Origin: Scylla paramamosain
Lineage: Eukaryota; Arthropoda; Malacostraca; Decapoda; Portunidae
Reading direction: 5' to 3'
Assembly (NCBI RefSeq): GCF_035594125.1
Contig: NC_087171.1
Location: 12,520,767 to 12,584,766 of the forward strand
Length of the DNA: 64,000 nt
Below the pieces are notes generated by a model. It was not told the DNA's origin and made no database searches. It was given only the letters and a program-made list of their open reading frames with translations. Below, piece after piece: positions 11,779 through 26,066 of this stretch; position 1 is the stretch's first letter, and each line of letters starts with the position of its first letter. The translations under genes and the position numbers were made by a program.

Positions 11779-12596
11779 TCTTCCTCCTCACCCACGCATC
11801 ACGCGGCCTTAACTCCCTAACGAGGTCGCATCAATAAGTTCCGTTTGACTGAAGCGGCGCGAAATTTGCCTTAATTCGGAAATTCGTGCAGTAATTACAG
11901 CTGCCAGCGAACACATGGCGGGCCCTTTGCCTTCATCTGCCGTACCGTGCCAGTAATTGCCTCTGAATGTGATCCTCGGAAATGCGTTACCCATTGCGTT
12001 ACTCTATTACTTATAGCGAGCATGATGTAAAAATGACCTCGTAGGCACAAGCTGGTAAACTTAATGCTCTTTCCGTCCTGAATAATGCACATCATGGGGC
12101 ACCAGTGTAGGGCACATGAACTGCAGCTTAATGATGCACTGAACTGGGATTAGGAAGCGCGTCTCAGTTCGGGGACTCCATCATTTTTGCATCATTTCAC
12201 GCGGCGGGGATGTGAGGGTGGCGTACCGCGGGGTGGGCAACGTGACGGGAGGCAGGGGATCCGGGAAGCGTCATATACCACTGATATTGGTTTAGGTGCA
12301 TGGGGGGTCCGCTAAAGAGGTGGAGGTTCATGACTGGCTGTGTGGAATGAAAGCTTGAAAATCTGTGTGCTTCCCTCTTTAGCAGTTAATAAATAGTAAG
12401 TGCAAATAAAAACTAGGAATTTTCACCAAAGTAAACATAAAAAATATTATATATTAGAAGAAGGTGTAGAGGCGCAGTATTAACACCATTACTTTATTCC
12501 TGTTTACCTTTCAGGAATTATTGAAAGAGAACGAGTAGATCTACAGGGTTTTTGTAGTCCTCATGTTCTTGTATTCATTAATTTATTCTTTCTTTC
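11779..12596. other. unique sequence
   Basis: GC-rich around 12200-12270. Nothing recognised. Confidence 0.5.
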
Positions 12597-12627
12597 ACAC
12601 ACACACATATACACACACACACACACT
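12597..12627. repeat. interrupted (CA)n
   Basis: Short CA run broken by TATA. Confidence 0.8.
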
Positions 12628-12960
12628 TTTTTCTGAGTTGGGAATATAATGACAACTCACTGATCATCTTCAGTACCTTAAGATTCATAACACGTGATGA
12701 ATTGCCGCGGTTTTTTAAATAATTATAATCCATTCCTCACGTGCGGCTTCTTAACATTTCAAAATTAGCAGTAATGAAAGACCCTCCCTCTCTAGATTCA
12801 ATACATATAAAACAATACTCTTAGAGAGCATTAAGTACTGCGTCAGTTTGAAAGAGTGTACCCTTAAATATATAGTTCTCTGTATTCTCCCCACCGTCAC
12901 TGGGAGTGCTAGTTAAGGAACGGTCACTATTATATTCTCTTTCAGCTTGCCCGTAGCTGC

Positions 12961-13455
12961 CGCATAAGAACATTAGAAAATAAGGGAAGCTGTAAGAAGC
13001 CGTCAAGCCTACACGTGGCAGTCCATGAAATTAGTCTTTTAAAGCTCCATAATGACTCGGCACTAATAACCTGATTTCGGAGTCTATTCCATTCACCCAC
13101 CACTCTTAAGAACTAATTCCTTTCTCCCCTTTTTAAAACTAACTATATCAAGCATGAACCCATTATTCCTTATAATTTCCTTTTCTATCTTTATTACTGA
13201 TTATGGGAATTATACTTTTGTCATCATTCTTATATCCCTTAAACCACTCAGACCTTTATCAGTTCCCTCTTAACCTACGTCCCTCTAAAGAATGTAGACT
13301 TAAAAGCTTGAGTCTCCTCTCTTAAGAAGTACTTCTCATCCTTTGTGTCTTTAAGATAATTCTCCTCTGTACTGATTCTAACAGATTTACATCCTTCCTG
13401 TAATATGGGAACTAGAATTGCACTATGTAATCTAGATGAGGTCTGACCAGCACCT
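12961..13455 (-). mobile_element. degenerate non-LTR retrotransposon, reverse-transcriptase C-terminal region
   Basis: Read on the minus strand from about 13455, the sequence gives VLVRPHLDYIVQF, a stop, PYYRKDVNLLESVQRR, then HSLEGRRLRGN and, in another frame, the WNRL-type segment. This is the familiar order at the end of a non-LTR ORF2, and I recognise the nucleotide sequence as a very abundant decapod repeat. Stops and frame changes occur throughout, so it is a fossil. The family differs from the element at 3.1-3.65 kb. The 3' end on the minus strand lies near 12961. Confidence 0.75.
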
Positions 13456-13964
13456 GAAGGGTTGGCATGGCTCCGGTTAGGAATAAGGTTACCGATGATT
13501 CAATATGGGCGAATTAATATTAGAATGTCATAGATGGTTGCAAAAAAAAAAAAAAACGTGACTAGTAGTTGTAGTGCTGGTTTATTTATTTTTTTTTTAT
13601 GTCCTAAGAGAGCTGGCACTGGGAGACTCGGAGCATTATTTACAGTGACTGCAAATCCACACACTTTCATGATTTTTCCTGTCCGGCCGTAGCATCCCTC
13701 GAGTATTACGGCACCTGTTTATTTAACTTTTCTGAATATCATTACAGGATTTCATTAAGTGTAGGATGATATTTTTCGTAATGAAGGGATGAAAAATTGT
13801 AACTAGATAATCAACCTCAACAATTACATTCATATTTACTGTATTCAGATCAACAATAGGTATTGTGATGGTGTGTAATTGTCTTCGTTGCTGAATGGCA
13901 GGTATATAACCACTTTTAATTAAGGATGAGCGTTTAGTAAAGTCAGAATTTTCATTAATGATAA
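13456..13964. other. AT-rich unique sequence
   Basis: A poly(T) run at 13588-13599 followed by ATGTCC looks faintly like the tailed 3' ends described elsewhere in this window (minus orientation), but the match is too short to call. Confidence 0.4.
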
Positions 13965-14042
13965 TGAAAATAATAATAACGGTAATAATAATAATAATGC
14001 CAATAATAATGATAATAATAATAATAATATCAACAACAACAA
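13965..14042. repeat. imperfect (AAT)n
   Basis: AAT/AAC triplets interrupted by GATAAC and CCAATA. Confidence 0.85.
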
Positions 14043-14109
14043 TATTTTCATCTGGGGCATAAATAAGCTAATATAAATACATTGAATATAATACAAAATC
14101 ATAAAAAAA

Positions 14110-14430
<321 letters not shown>

Positions 14431-14523
14431 GAAGGAGGAGGAGGAGGAGGAGGAGGAGGAGGAGGAGGAGGAGGAGGAGGAGAAGGAGGATGAAGAGGAG
14501 GAGGAGGAGGAGGAGGAGGAGGA
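14431..14523. repeat. (GAG)n array
   Basis: About 30 GAG/GAA triplets. The poly-Glu frame across it is a composition effect. Confidence 0.93.
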
Positions 14524-14605
14524 GTGAAAGAAAACTTAATCGTGTCTGCTCGTGTGTCATGAAGGGTTGCTAAGAGAGGTAAAGAGGGTGGGAATGTAAA
14601 GGAGA

Positions 14606-15464
14606 GCGGTTAGGGAGGTGAAAGGATGTTGGTATGGAAATAAAGGGGTGCTGGTGGGAAGATAAAGGGATGATGGTGGGGAGATAAAGGGGTGTAGGTG
14701 GGGAGATAGAGGGATGTTGGTTGGGAGATAGAAGGGTGCTGGTGGGGAGATAGAGGGGTGTTGGTGGGGAGATAAAGGGGTGTTGGTGGAGAGATAAAGA
14801 GGTGTTGGTGAGGATAGAGAGGTGCTGGTGGGGAGATGAAGGGGTGTTGGTGGGGAGATAGAGGGGTGTTGGTGAGAGATAGAAGGGTGCTGGTGGGGAG
14901 ATAGAGAGGTGTTGGTGGGGAGATAGAGGGGTGCTGGTGGGGAGATAGAGGGGTGTTGGTGGGGAGATATAGGGGTGTTGGTGGGGAGATAAAAGGGTGT
15001 TGGTAGAGAGATAAAGAGGTGTTGGTGGGGATATAGAGGGGTGCTGGTGGGGAAATAGAGGGGTGTTGGTGGGGAGATAGAGGGGTGCTGGTGGGGAGAT
15101 AGAGGGGTGTTGGTGGGGAGATAAAGGGTTGCTAGTGGAGAGATACAGGGGTGCTGGTAGGGAGATAGAGGGATGCTGGTGGGGAGATAGAAGGGTGCTG
15201 GTGGGGAGATAGAAGGGTGCTGGTGGGGAGATAGAGAGGTGCTGGTGGGGAGATAGAAGGGTGCTGGTGGGGAGATAGAGGGGTGCTGGTGGGCAAATAG
15301 AATGGTGCTGGTGGGGAGAAAGAATGGTGCTGGTGGGAAGATAGAATGGTGCTGTTGGGGAGATAGATGTGTGCTGGTGGGGAGATAGAATGGTGCTGAT
15401 GGGGAGATAGAGGGGTGCTGGTGGGGAGATAGAGTGGTGCTCTGGGAAGGTAAAGTGGTGCAGA
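14606..15464. repeat. 22-bp minisatellite, about 39 copies
   Basis: The consensus unit is GGTGYTGGTGGGGAGATAGA plus RG, 22 bp, with scattered substitutions and a few 1-bp length variants. The unit has no stop codon in any minus-strand frame. Three units (66 nt) therefore read as a 22-residue super-repeat (LYLPTST, LSPHQH, SISPPAP types), giving a 308-residue open frame at 14570-15496. That frame is an automatic result of the repeat: no signal peptide, start context or non-repeat domain supports a protein. Confidence 0.93.
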
Positions 15465-16815
<1,351 letters not shown>

Positions 16816-16876
16816 TTAAAATTTAATTTAATTTAATTTAATTTTCATTTTATCTTATTTATTTATTTATTTATTT

Positions 16877-16907
<31 letters not shown>

Positions 16908-16912
16908 TTTTT
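16816..16912. repeat. (ATTT)n tract
   Basis: AATTT pentamers and then ATTT tetramers, ending in a T run. Confidence 0.9.
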
Positions 16913-16965
16913 TGTGTGTGTGTTTGTGGTCAGCATGTTTCTCGTTCTTATTTTTCTTGTTCTTG

Positions 16966-16969
<4 letters not shown>

Positions 16970-16997
<28 letters not shown>
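16970..16997. repeat. (CT)n microsatellite
   Basis: 14 uninterrupted units. Confidence 0.93.
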
Positions 16998-16999
<2 letters not shown>

Positions 17000-18329
17000 G
17001 CACCTGTGGAACACTTCTCCCGCAGAACACATGTGTTGAAAAATAGAAAAGACGATCTAGATGTGCGAATATTATTTTTTGTTTATTTATTTACATATTT
17101 TTCTCTACAACGTGCAGGATTCAAATTTGCTGTCAGGTTGTCACGGGACGCTGGTGGTCGGCCGCAGTCCGTGAGGGCGCAGGGCAAGCAAGGGTTTGAA
17201 GGCTCACGCCACCCTTCCGCTGCTCCACTTGACCGAAGTCACAAATTGAATCAGGACGACGCGGGGTGATATTAGTCCACTTGGTAACAGTGGTAAAAAA
17301 AATATCCTGAAGCGGCGGGACTTGCACGGAGGACACAGAGTTCACCGCCGTGGTGCCCCGACCCTTGCCTGGACTGTGTGGTCAGAGGCTGTTGAGGGGA
17401 AACAACTATACGTACATAAAGAAGAAAAAAAAAAAAAAGGAAAAAAAATACAAATTAGTGAAGTGGCAAACTGGTAGCAGCTATATTTGTATTCGCTGTT
17501 TGCTAAGGAAAAGGAAGAAAAGAAAGAAAAAGGACAATATTATCCAGCTATTCTACTTTGTCTTTCATAATAAGTGGCGTCTGAGCACGACGCCGAAAGC
17601 TCAACGTTTCCGATAACCGTGCAGAGGATTTTCTTACCCTTTGGAGGGACTTAAGCAACACGACGTAGAATAATGGAGTCGTGGAGATCCAATTTTGCAA
17701 TAGAAAACAGTTGAATCCACGTCCCTCTCCCTTCTGTATGTCCTGTTCCATTAATCCTCTCCCAGCACTGCCTTCATATATGAATGATCTCCATATCACC
17801 GGCGCTGCACGAAGAGGAGACGTAATAACTTTCATAATTACGGGGAGGGAGAAAAGTCTCTACTTGTTAATCACTGGAGCACCCTAACTTCACTGGATGC
17901 AATTAGGCTGATCAGAGATTATGCAAAGCATCCTCAGTCCAATCGATGAGATCCGAGCTAACTCCATCAGGCCGCGTCATGAGGGGCTTCCCAAGGGAGG
18001 ACGCGCTGCCGGCAAGAACTGGAAATGTGTGCGCTTTGTGTGCTGGACCAGACCTATGTAACCATGACTACTGCCGCACGCTCCACTATTACTACCACCA
18101 TCCCACCCAGGGCTGTCACTGGTAGCACTATCACCATCACTACTGCTTCCTCATCTTTCCTCGCTCTTTCTTGCTCTTGCTCTTTCTCTCCTTGTTTGTG
18201 TATGTGTGTATGTGGGTAGGTGGGTGGAGATTTCCCACGAGAGACAAGTGTTGTGCTACAATAAATTCAAACTGCTGAGGTTACAGGGAAAGTAAGAAGG
18301 GTGAAAAGAATGAAAAAAGTATGTGTAGG
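16998..18329. other. unique sequence
   Basis: A-rich patches at 17410-17450 and 17505-17540. No gene, RNA or repeat unit recognised. Confidence 0.5.
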
Positions 18330-18445
18330 AATAATAATAATAATAATAATAACAATAATATTAATAATATTAATAATAATAATGATAATAATAATAATAA
18401 TAATAATTATTATTATTATTATTATTGTCATTATTATTATAATAC
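18330..18445. repeat. (AAT)n-(ATT)n self-complementary array
   Basis: AAT triplets to about 18408 switch to ATT triplets to about 18440. The junction is a perfect palindrome of about 17 bp per arm. Confidence 0.93.
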
Positions 18446-18621
18446 ATCTTATTATTCTTATTACAGGTGGGTGATCACTGTATCGCCTGGACACGAAGCA
18501 ACAAAGAAACGTGACTTTACCACATAAGTTAGGCGAAGCTTTCATTAAGTTTCGCAATATTTACGATCAGCGCTGTGAATAGTTTGCTACAGGAATAAGG
18601 AACATGATTTTTTTCATTTTT

Positions 18622-18670
18622 ACACACACACACACACACACACACGCACAGACAGACAGACAGACAGAAA
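18622..18670. repeat. (CA)n-(CAGA)n
   Basis: A CA run to about 18650 is followed by five CAGA tetramers. Confidence 0.93.
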
Positions 18671-19126
18671 TCAACACAAACAAGCGAAATAACAACAACA
18701 ACAAAGTAAAAATCTCGATCATATTCTGAATTTAGTGTCGCCCATTCATGCAGAGCTCTGAGCTGGATTCATGGGACAAAAGATTAAAGAAAAGTCTGCG
18801 GTCTGAACTGATGATAGTGGGCGGCAAAGATGTAATAGCGGTGGGAGTGGGAGTGAGTGCAGCAGATTCACCGGTGCGGCTTCTATCGATAGTGATGAAG
18901 TGGAAGCCGTTCTGGGTAGAGCCTCGAAGGTAGTAATTATCTTCCACGCACAAGAAGTTCATGGAGGGAGTCAGTGGGGCGGTGCGGCAGCGACAGCGCT
19001 GCCCGGATAAGTGTCTCTGCGTACTGTTATATGTTGTGAACTGAGGTATTTCATGTATTTTTTTTATTAATTTATTATTATTATTTTTTTTAGGAATCGA
19101 GGCACATCATTTATTTTTGTTCTATC
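18671..19126. other. unique sequence
   Basis: No feature recognised. Confidence 0.45.
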
Positions 19127-19770
19127 TATTAATCAGTCATATTTGGGATGAATAGAATGGACGTGGGAAAAACACTGGACGAGACTCCACATAAAGGCGA
19201 TAGTGCCGTGATTATTTCAGTACTGGCATTGGTACATTTTATGAACGGAAGCACTAATTATTCTCGGTTAATCAGTTATTTGTGATAAACAGAGTGGACA
19301 CTGGACAACAGTGGATGAAACTTATTCATTTTGAAGATACAACGCTACCGCAGCTGTTTCAGAATAAATTTTGGTACAGTTTGTGAAATGACAGGTACTT
19401 AATATATTAGCGATTTACTAAGCAATCATATTTGTGAGAAGAAGAGAATTCGTCCCACAAAATACTGGATGAAATTTCCTGATAGACACAACGGTACCGT
19501 GATTATTTCTGAATACGTACTGATGAATTTTATGAAATGCTTTTAGTTAGTTTATTGTTATCATTTTAAGTTTTTTAATCAGTTATATTTCTGATAAGGG
19601 ACTGTAACTCATATAGCATCAGCTTAGGAATAAGTAAAGACAAAAGTGCAATGTGATTGTTTCAGAATATTTATACTGAACAGTGAGACAATTAATTTTT
19701 TTATTCATCAATCGTATTTGTGAAAGACATGAACTCGGATAACACAAGCATTTAGAAATATCTTGTAATT
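19127..19770. repeat. decayed tandem array, about 5 units of 133-154 bp
   Basis: An anchor AATC(A/G)-x-ATATTTGTGA recurs with AATC at 19131, 19270, 19424, 19577 and 19710 (spacings 139, 154, 153, 133). Each unit then carries a GGACACTGGA-like block, a GTACCGTGATTATTTC-like block and a TTTTATGAAATG-like block in the same order. Identity between units looks low, and the units do not encode a shared peptide. This is an old tandem duplication. Confidence 0.7.
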
Positions 19771-20110
19771 ACTCACATTTAAAGAAAAGGAAGAAATTTC
19801 TAACTGATCATTCATATCGACTCATGTTTTCCTGGACAGATCTTCCCACTAATATTCCATCTGCAAGGTTTCCCATAAATAATTCCCGCTTAATACATCA
19901 TTATGCTGTGTTAACTTAGGTTATATTGAAGAATTTATCATAAGTAGAAATATTTTAGTTAAATTTTTCTTTGAGGAATCTTCGTGGATAGAATTTCCAC
20001 AAACTGTTTCAAGATGAACTTAACTCCACCCTCAAGTATGGATCTCCTCGCCTCCCGGGAAATGCTATCCTGCCCCTGAGTGTCTGTGTGCCGTCCACTT
20101 TAAAGGTAGA
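19771..20110. other. AT-rich unique sequence
   Basis: Nothing recognised. Confidence 0.45.
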
Positions 20111-20114
20111 GCCT

Positions 20115-20330
20115 CAAGTTTGAACCGTAGGATATTTGTGACATCTCCATGTACTCCACATTCCCGCCGTCTTTGGTCTCTCATCTCCTGACCAAGTAGT
20201 TTTAGCCATAAGATCTTTGTATATATACGTGTACCCTTTACCACCCTCATCTCATATCTAGTTTAAACTTCGAGGTCTTTGTAGTGTTTCCTTTTCTCCT
20301 CATCCCGTGCCTCTTTTGCTTTTTACCTAC
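20115..20330. repeat. possible decayed tandem triplicate, 60-80 bp period
   Basis: AGTTT-x-(C/A)CGTAGGATATTTGT-like blocks begin near 20116, 20197 and 20258. Each is followed by a C/T-rich CTCATCTC-like stretch. Weak similarity. Confidence 0.35.
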
Positions 20331-20819
20331 ATGATTCAGTTATTTAAAACAAACAGCTTGTGGGTCACTCACATTATACGTACATATGAGGCTTCACAAG
20401 GGAACCCATAGCAAGACGCGAGGTTGATATAACAGTTGAGAATGTACGGCAATCGTTTCGAATCAGTTCGAAACACGATTGTTGCTGCGAGTTCTGTGAG
20501 CAGCCCGTGTAGAGGAATTGGAGCTTCTCCATTCTTCTGCATGTTGTCGCAATATGATACGAACTTGTAATAAAAAAGAAAACACGTAAACTGAAATGTG
20601 AGAATGTTTGCAAAAAAAGCACAGGAATAAGAGAAATGTGATGGAGCAAAACATGACTGACATTGCACTGCATAATGACGCATAAAACACTGTATTATCA
20701 TTTATTAAGAGCCAGCAGCGCGGAAGCATAATGGAACTGTATACGTGTTTTGCGTTGTCCGGTGACGGGAGGCACCGCGCACTTCCCACGCCACCCCGCA
20801 GCACAGACGGAAGGGAGAT
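20331..20819. other. unique sequence
   Basis: Overlapping frames at 20369-20840 (minus) have no recognisable domain. Confidence 0.5.
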
Positions 20820-21011
<192 letters not shown>

Positions 21012-21295
21012 TAGAAACGCTTGGCCCTTATGAGGTTGTGATAAGCTATATTATTTAATCTAAAGCAAGAAATGTAGGGTATTCAAGGAAGAAAGGGATG
21101 AGGGAACGTAAGGAAGCCCTAACACTTAACTGAGAAAACTAAGACAGCATTACGCCACTCGTCCATTCGCGATTCTTTGTGCTCAGTCTGAAGAGAGTTC
21201 GTTAGGCAGCATTCCTTAGTGCTTTCCTTCGCCTTGTTGTGAAGTCAGTTTTTTTTTTTCTGTTTTCATACAGCATCACGTGGATTTTTCACTCG

Positions 21296-21456
21296 CGTTG
21301 TTATGTGTGGTCAGTTGGGAAGCATTTCGTACCCTTAAGCAACATCTCTTTACTTGTTCTCGTCCTATTCCATTGTCATTGCTTCGTGTGGTCAGTTGGA
21401 AGACACTTCGTACTACTAGTCAGCATCTCATAGTACCAGTCCTAGTGCTATTCTGT
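21296..21456. repeat. tandem duplication, 81-bp offset
   Basis: GTGTGGTCAGTTGG at 21305 recurs at 21386. It is followed in both copies by AAG-CA-TTCGTAC, a CAGCATCTC-like block, and a GTCCTATTC-like block. Confidence 0.75.
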
Positions 21457-21754
21457 GCGTTAGAAATCGTGAAAAGGGAAAAATGTATAATAATTAAGTT
21501 TTGTCTTGGTGTGTTGCGCCGTGATGGCTGGGTCCATTTGTCATTCACTCATTCATCACCAGGACGGGAGGGATTGATGCCTCGGCGGTTCAGGTGATGA
21601 TGGTGCCGCGATGACTTTTGCCAGCTCTTGTCATCCGTGGCACGATGCGTGACTCGCACTGCTTTATTTACTGGAATCACTCGCTTGGAAAAGGAAGGAT
21701 TAGTGTAGATACTGAATGCTGCATGTTACAACAGTGATGCTGAAATGAATCATA

Positions 21755-21980
21755 GACGTAATGCATATATTGAGCACTTTCATTTCAGGATTGATGTTAA
21801 AATAGACATTGAAAATTAAACCGTGTACAGATAAATATTTTAGATTGCAGCACAATTACAAAAATGGGTATGAAGAGGAAAATTAGTGCATATATTGAAT
21901 AATTTGCAGTATTGATGGAACACATGTTGAGAATTACACAGTGCATTAAAAAAAAAAAATGCTAAAATAGACATGGTGTG
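21755..21980. repeat. decayed tandem duplication, 125-bp offset
   Basis: GTGCATATATTGA-type sequence at 21763 and 21888 is followed in both by ATTGATG, TTGARAATTA and GCTAAAATAGACAT-like blocks. Confidence 0.6.
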
Positions 21981-22222
21981 TAAAGAGTAGAATAATTTAC
22001 AAAATGCAATTCATATAAAAATGAAATTACCAATAAGATAACTAAAAATATTGTTAAGAATTTCTAACGCATATGTGATGTAAATTTCTGATTCCTGGAT
22101 TTTCCATACAAATAAATAAAGATTAAGCAACTTACATAAAACCAGTGACATGAAAGCAATCTCTGAGAATATTAAAAAAACATGAGAATTTTCCCTGCAC
22201 ATATAATTCCATATTTTTATTT

Positions 22223-22268
22223 ATTACGTACATACTCTCCAATTCATTACGTACATACTCTCCAATTC
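22223..22268. repeat. perfect 23-bp tandem duplication
   Basis: Two exact head-to-tail copies of a 23-bp unit containing TACGTACATACTCTCCAATT (22223-22245 and 22246-22268). Confidence 0.95.
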
Positions 22269-22768
22269 CTGACGATGGCTGGCAGACTCACGCCTAACAT
22301 ACTCGTAACTGGCGCCCATAACACAACGTTCTCGCATCGCGCTCAGGCATTTATGACTCTCAGGGCGCAACTTCCGTCTGTTCCTAACTATTATTTATAA
22401 ACCTTGATAAATGCAAGCCGCGGGGAGAGGGATGAAAAAAAAAAAAAAATGGTAACGAGAGGGGAGAAGGGGACTGGTGGTGGTGGTGGTGGTGATAGGG
22501 AATTGTATAGGTTAAGGGAAACATTTGGATGAATATACAATTAATTATTTGTTATTTTTTATTATGGCTTTCTGGAAAACCTGACGGTTATGTTCCCTTT
22601 TTTTTATTTTAAGTTGTATGTATATTTTACTTGTATTTCAGTGTTTTAGTGTTTATTTTATTTATTTTATTTAGTAGTTCTGTGTTTATTATTTAAGGTT
22701 GTGGTGTTCTTGGTGTTTTTTGGGGTTTAAGGAGGTTTAATGAATAATTTGTGTTTTTTAATGGTTTA
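22269..22768. other. AT-rich unique sequence
   Basis: Contains a short (GGT)n at 22474-22490. It turns T/G-rich toward the minisatellite. Confidence 0.45.
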
Positions 22769-23255
22769 GTGCTTCATCGATTTGGTTTGAGTAGTTTTAG
22801 TGCATCATTGTTGTGGTTTAGAGCGTAATTTTTGTGGGTTTTAGTGGTTTAGTTTTTTTTATAGTTGTATTTCTGTATATATGAAAGGCTGTAGTAGTTA
22901 GGTTAGGTTAGATTAGATGTGGTTTTAGTGCTTCATTGTTGTTTTAGTGCTTCATTGTAGTGGCTTTGGTGCTTCATTGTTGTTTTAGTGCTTCATTGTA
23001 GTGGCTTTGGTGCTTCATTGTTGTTTTAATGCTTCATTGTAGTGGGTCTGGTGCTTCATTGTTGTTTTAGTGCTTCATTCTTGTAGTTTTTGCTTCATTT
23101 TTTTGTTTTGTTTTAGTGTTTCATTGTTGGGATTTTGGTGCTTCATTCATGTGGCTTTAGTGCTTCATTATTTAGTGCTTGGTTGTTGTTTTAATGTTTC
23201 ATTGTTGTGGTCCTGATACTAAGTCGTGGCTTTAGCGGTTCACTGCTTCATTTTG
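22769..23255. repeat. minisatellite built on GTGCTTCATT, compound 41-bp unit
   Basis: A core GTGCTTCATTG is spaced alternately by TTGTTTTA (19-nt step) and TAGTGGCTTTG (22-nt step), giving a 41-bp compound unit that is clearest at 22930-23060 and degenerate outside. Confidence 0.88.
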
Positions 23256-23942
<687 letters not shown>

Positions 23943-23974
23943 TATTTTTTATTTATCTATTTATTTATTTTTTT

Positions 23975-24395
23975 GTACAAGGACTTGACATGCTGGCCTG
24001 ATAGCTTCTTGCAGCTGCCTTTATGTTCTCTTGTTCTTAGACCTCACTCGATTTTGTTACATCACTTTTTTGGCGCCACTATACGAGTACATGTGTTAGC
24101 CAAGCAAGCAAGCATGCAAGCAAGCGCCCCGTCACGTACACTCCTTCCTCCAAATCATGCACTGCTGGAAACTGTCATGACTCGGAGCCATAACACCCGC
24201 CACACGTCACGGCCGCTGATCGATCCTTGCCAGACTTGACCGTAAAGGCAAACATCCATCAAACCTGTCGCTGCCACCACGAGGACTCTGAAGCCAGCCA
24301 GGGACCCAAGGACGTGGCCTCCCTTCCACGCCACGCCCGCAAACAATCAAGCTGGAAAAGTCAAATGAAACACTTGCCTCTTACTTGACACAGGT
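23975..24395. other. unique sequence with (AAGC)n and a GC-rich patch
   Basis: 24101-24125 holds six AAGC-like tetramers. 24170-24350 is notably GC-rich for this window, but its frames show no known domain. Confidence 0.45.
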
Positions 24396-24399
24396 GTTT

Positions 24400-24830
24400 T
24401 TGTGAATAAAGAAAGCTTGGTCTAGAAGAGAGAGAGACTCTGAAAGTAAATTGTAAATGTTAAATGAAATATTTTTTACTGAAGATTCACATATATCTTT
24501 ATTAACAAGGTAAGATTGACCAAGAAGAAGGGAAGTTTCGGAATACAGGTGTTTCATGAATCGCTGAAAAGTTTGATCAGAAAGTTAGGAATTCTGATAA
24601 ACTACCACGTTAAAAGAGACAAAAGTATTTTTTTTTAACAATAGGAAAGTTAGAACTAGAACAGAGGAACTTTGAAGAAAATACTGTATTGAATAAGACA
24701 TTTATTTTGTGAACAAGAAGAATTTGATCATAAAAAGAGGAAGTGTATGACGAACAGTGTGCCGAGTAAAAAACATTCCTCTCTTTGCGAACAAGGAGAG
24801 TTGGATCTAGCAGAGGGGGAACTGTAGCGC
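24400..24830. repeat. decayed tandem array, motif GYGAACAAGGAGAGTTGGAT
   Basis: Related blocks of the form (T/G)TGAA(C/T)AA-x-GA-x-TTGRTCTAGAAGAG begin at 24402, 24501, 24635, 24710 and 24787. Spacing is uneven (99, 134, 75, 77), so the array has lost or gained segments. Confidence 0.6.
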
Positions 24831-25476
<646 letters not shown>

Positions 25477-25527
25477 ATCATTGTCTAAGAATCTGTAATT
25501 TATTCTGTTCATTCAGTCAGCCTGTCT

Positions 25528-25530
<3 letters not shown>

Positions 25531-25620
<90 letters not shown>
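25531..25620. repeat. (TC)n microsatellite
   Basis: 45 uninterrupted units, ending directly in AAGGTAGGTTAGG. Confidence 0.97.
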
Positions 25621-25623
<3 letters not shown>

Positions 25624-26066
25624 GTAGGTTAGGTCTCAGAGAAGGAGATGTACAGGATATTGTCAATGTACGGTTTGATGCATCCTTGAGGAACCTTCGC
25701 CTTTAGTATCTTAAATCTCTCCCTTTACATTATATAGTTTACTCCTCGTTCTTTCTTTGTGTCCCTTTGTGTTTGTTGTGATCGTTGTAGTTTATTATTG
25801 TTTTAGGTTATTGTTATTGTGTGTGCATGTCCAGTGAAGGATGCGTTCTATCTTGTCTAGTGACGTGTATGTGTGGCGAAAGGATAAGGGAAGTCTCCAA
25901 AAATAAACTGGCATACTTTTTTTTTTCTATCTCCTTTTTTTGGGGCGTCACATTGACCATTTTGTTTCGTGTATTGTGCTCCTGGCCAGGATGGTAAACA
26001 CGGAATAAAAAATGAATAAACAAAATAAACTAGCGAAACTTTATTCTATTCTTTGTTTATTTCCCA
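25621..26066. other. unique sequence
   Basis: T/G-rich, no feature recognised. Confidence 0.45.

Noticed and set aside
14606..15464. CRISPR-like array
   Set aside because: No unique spacers; repeats are head-to-tail and the genome is eukaryotic.
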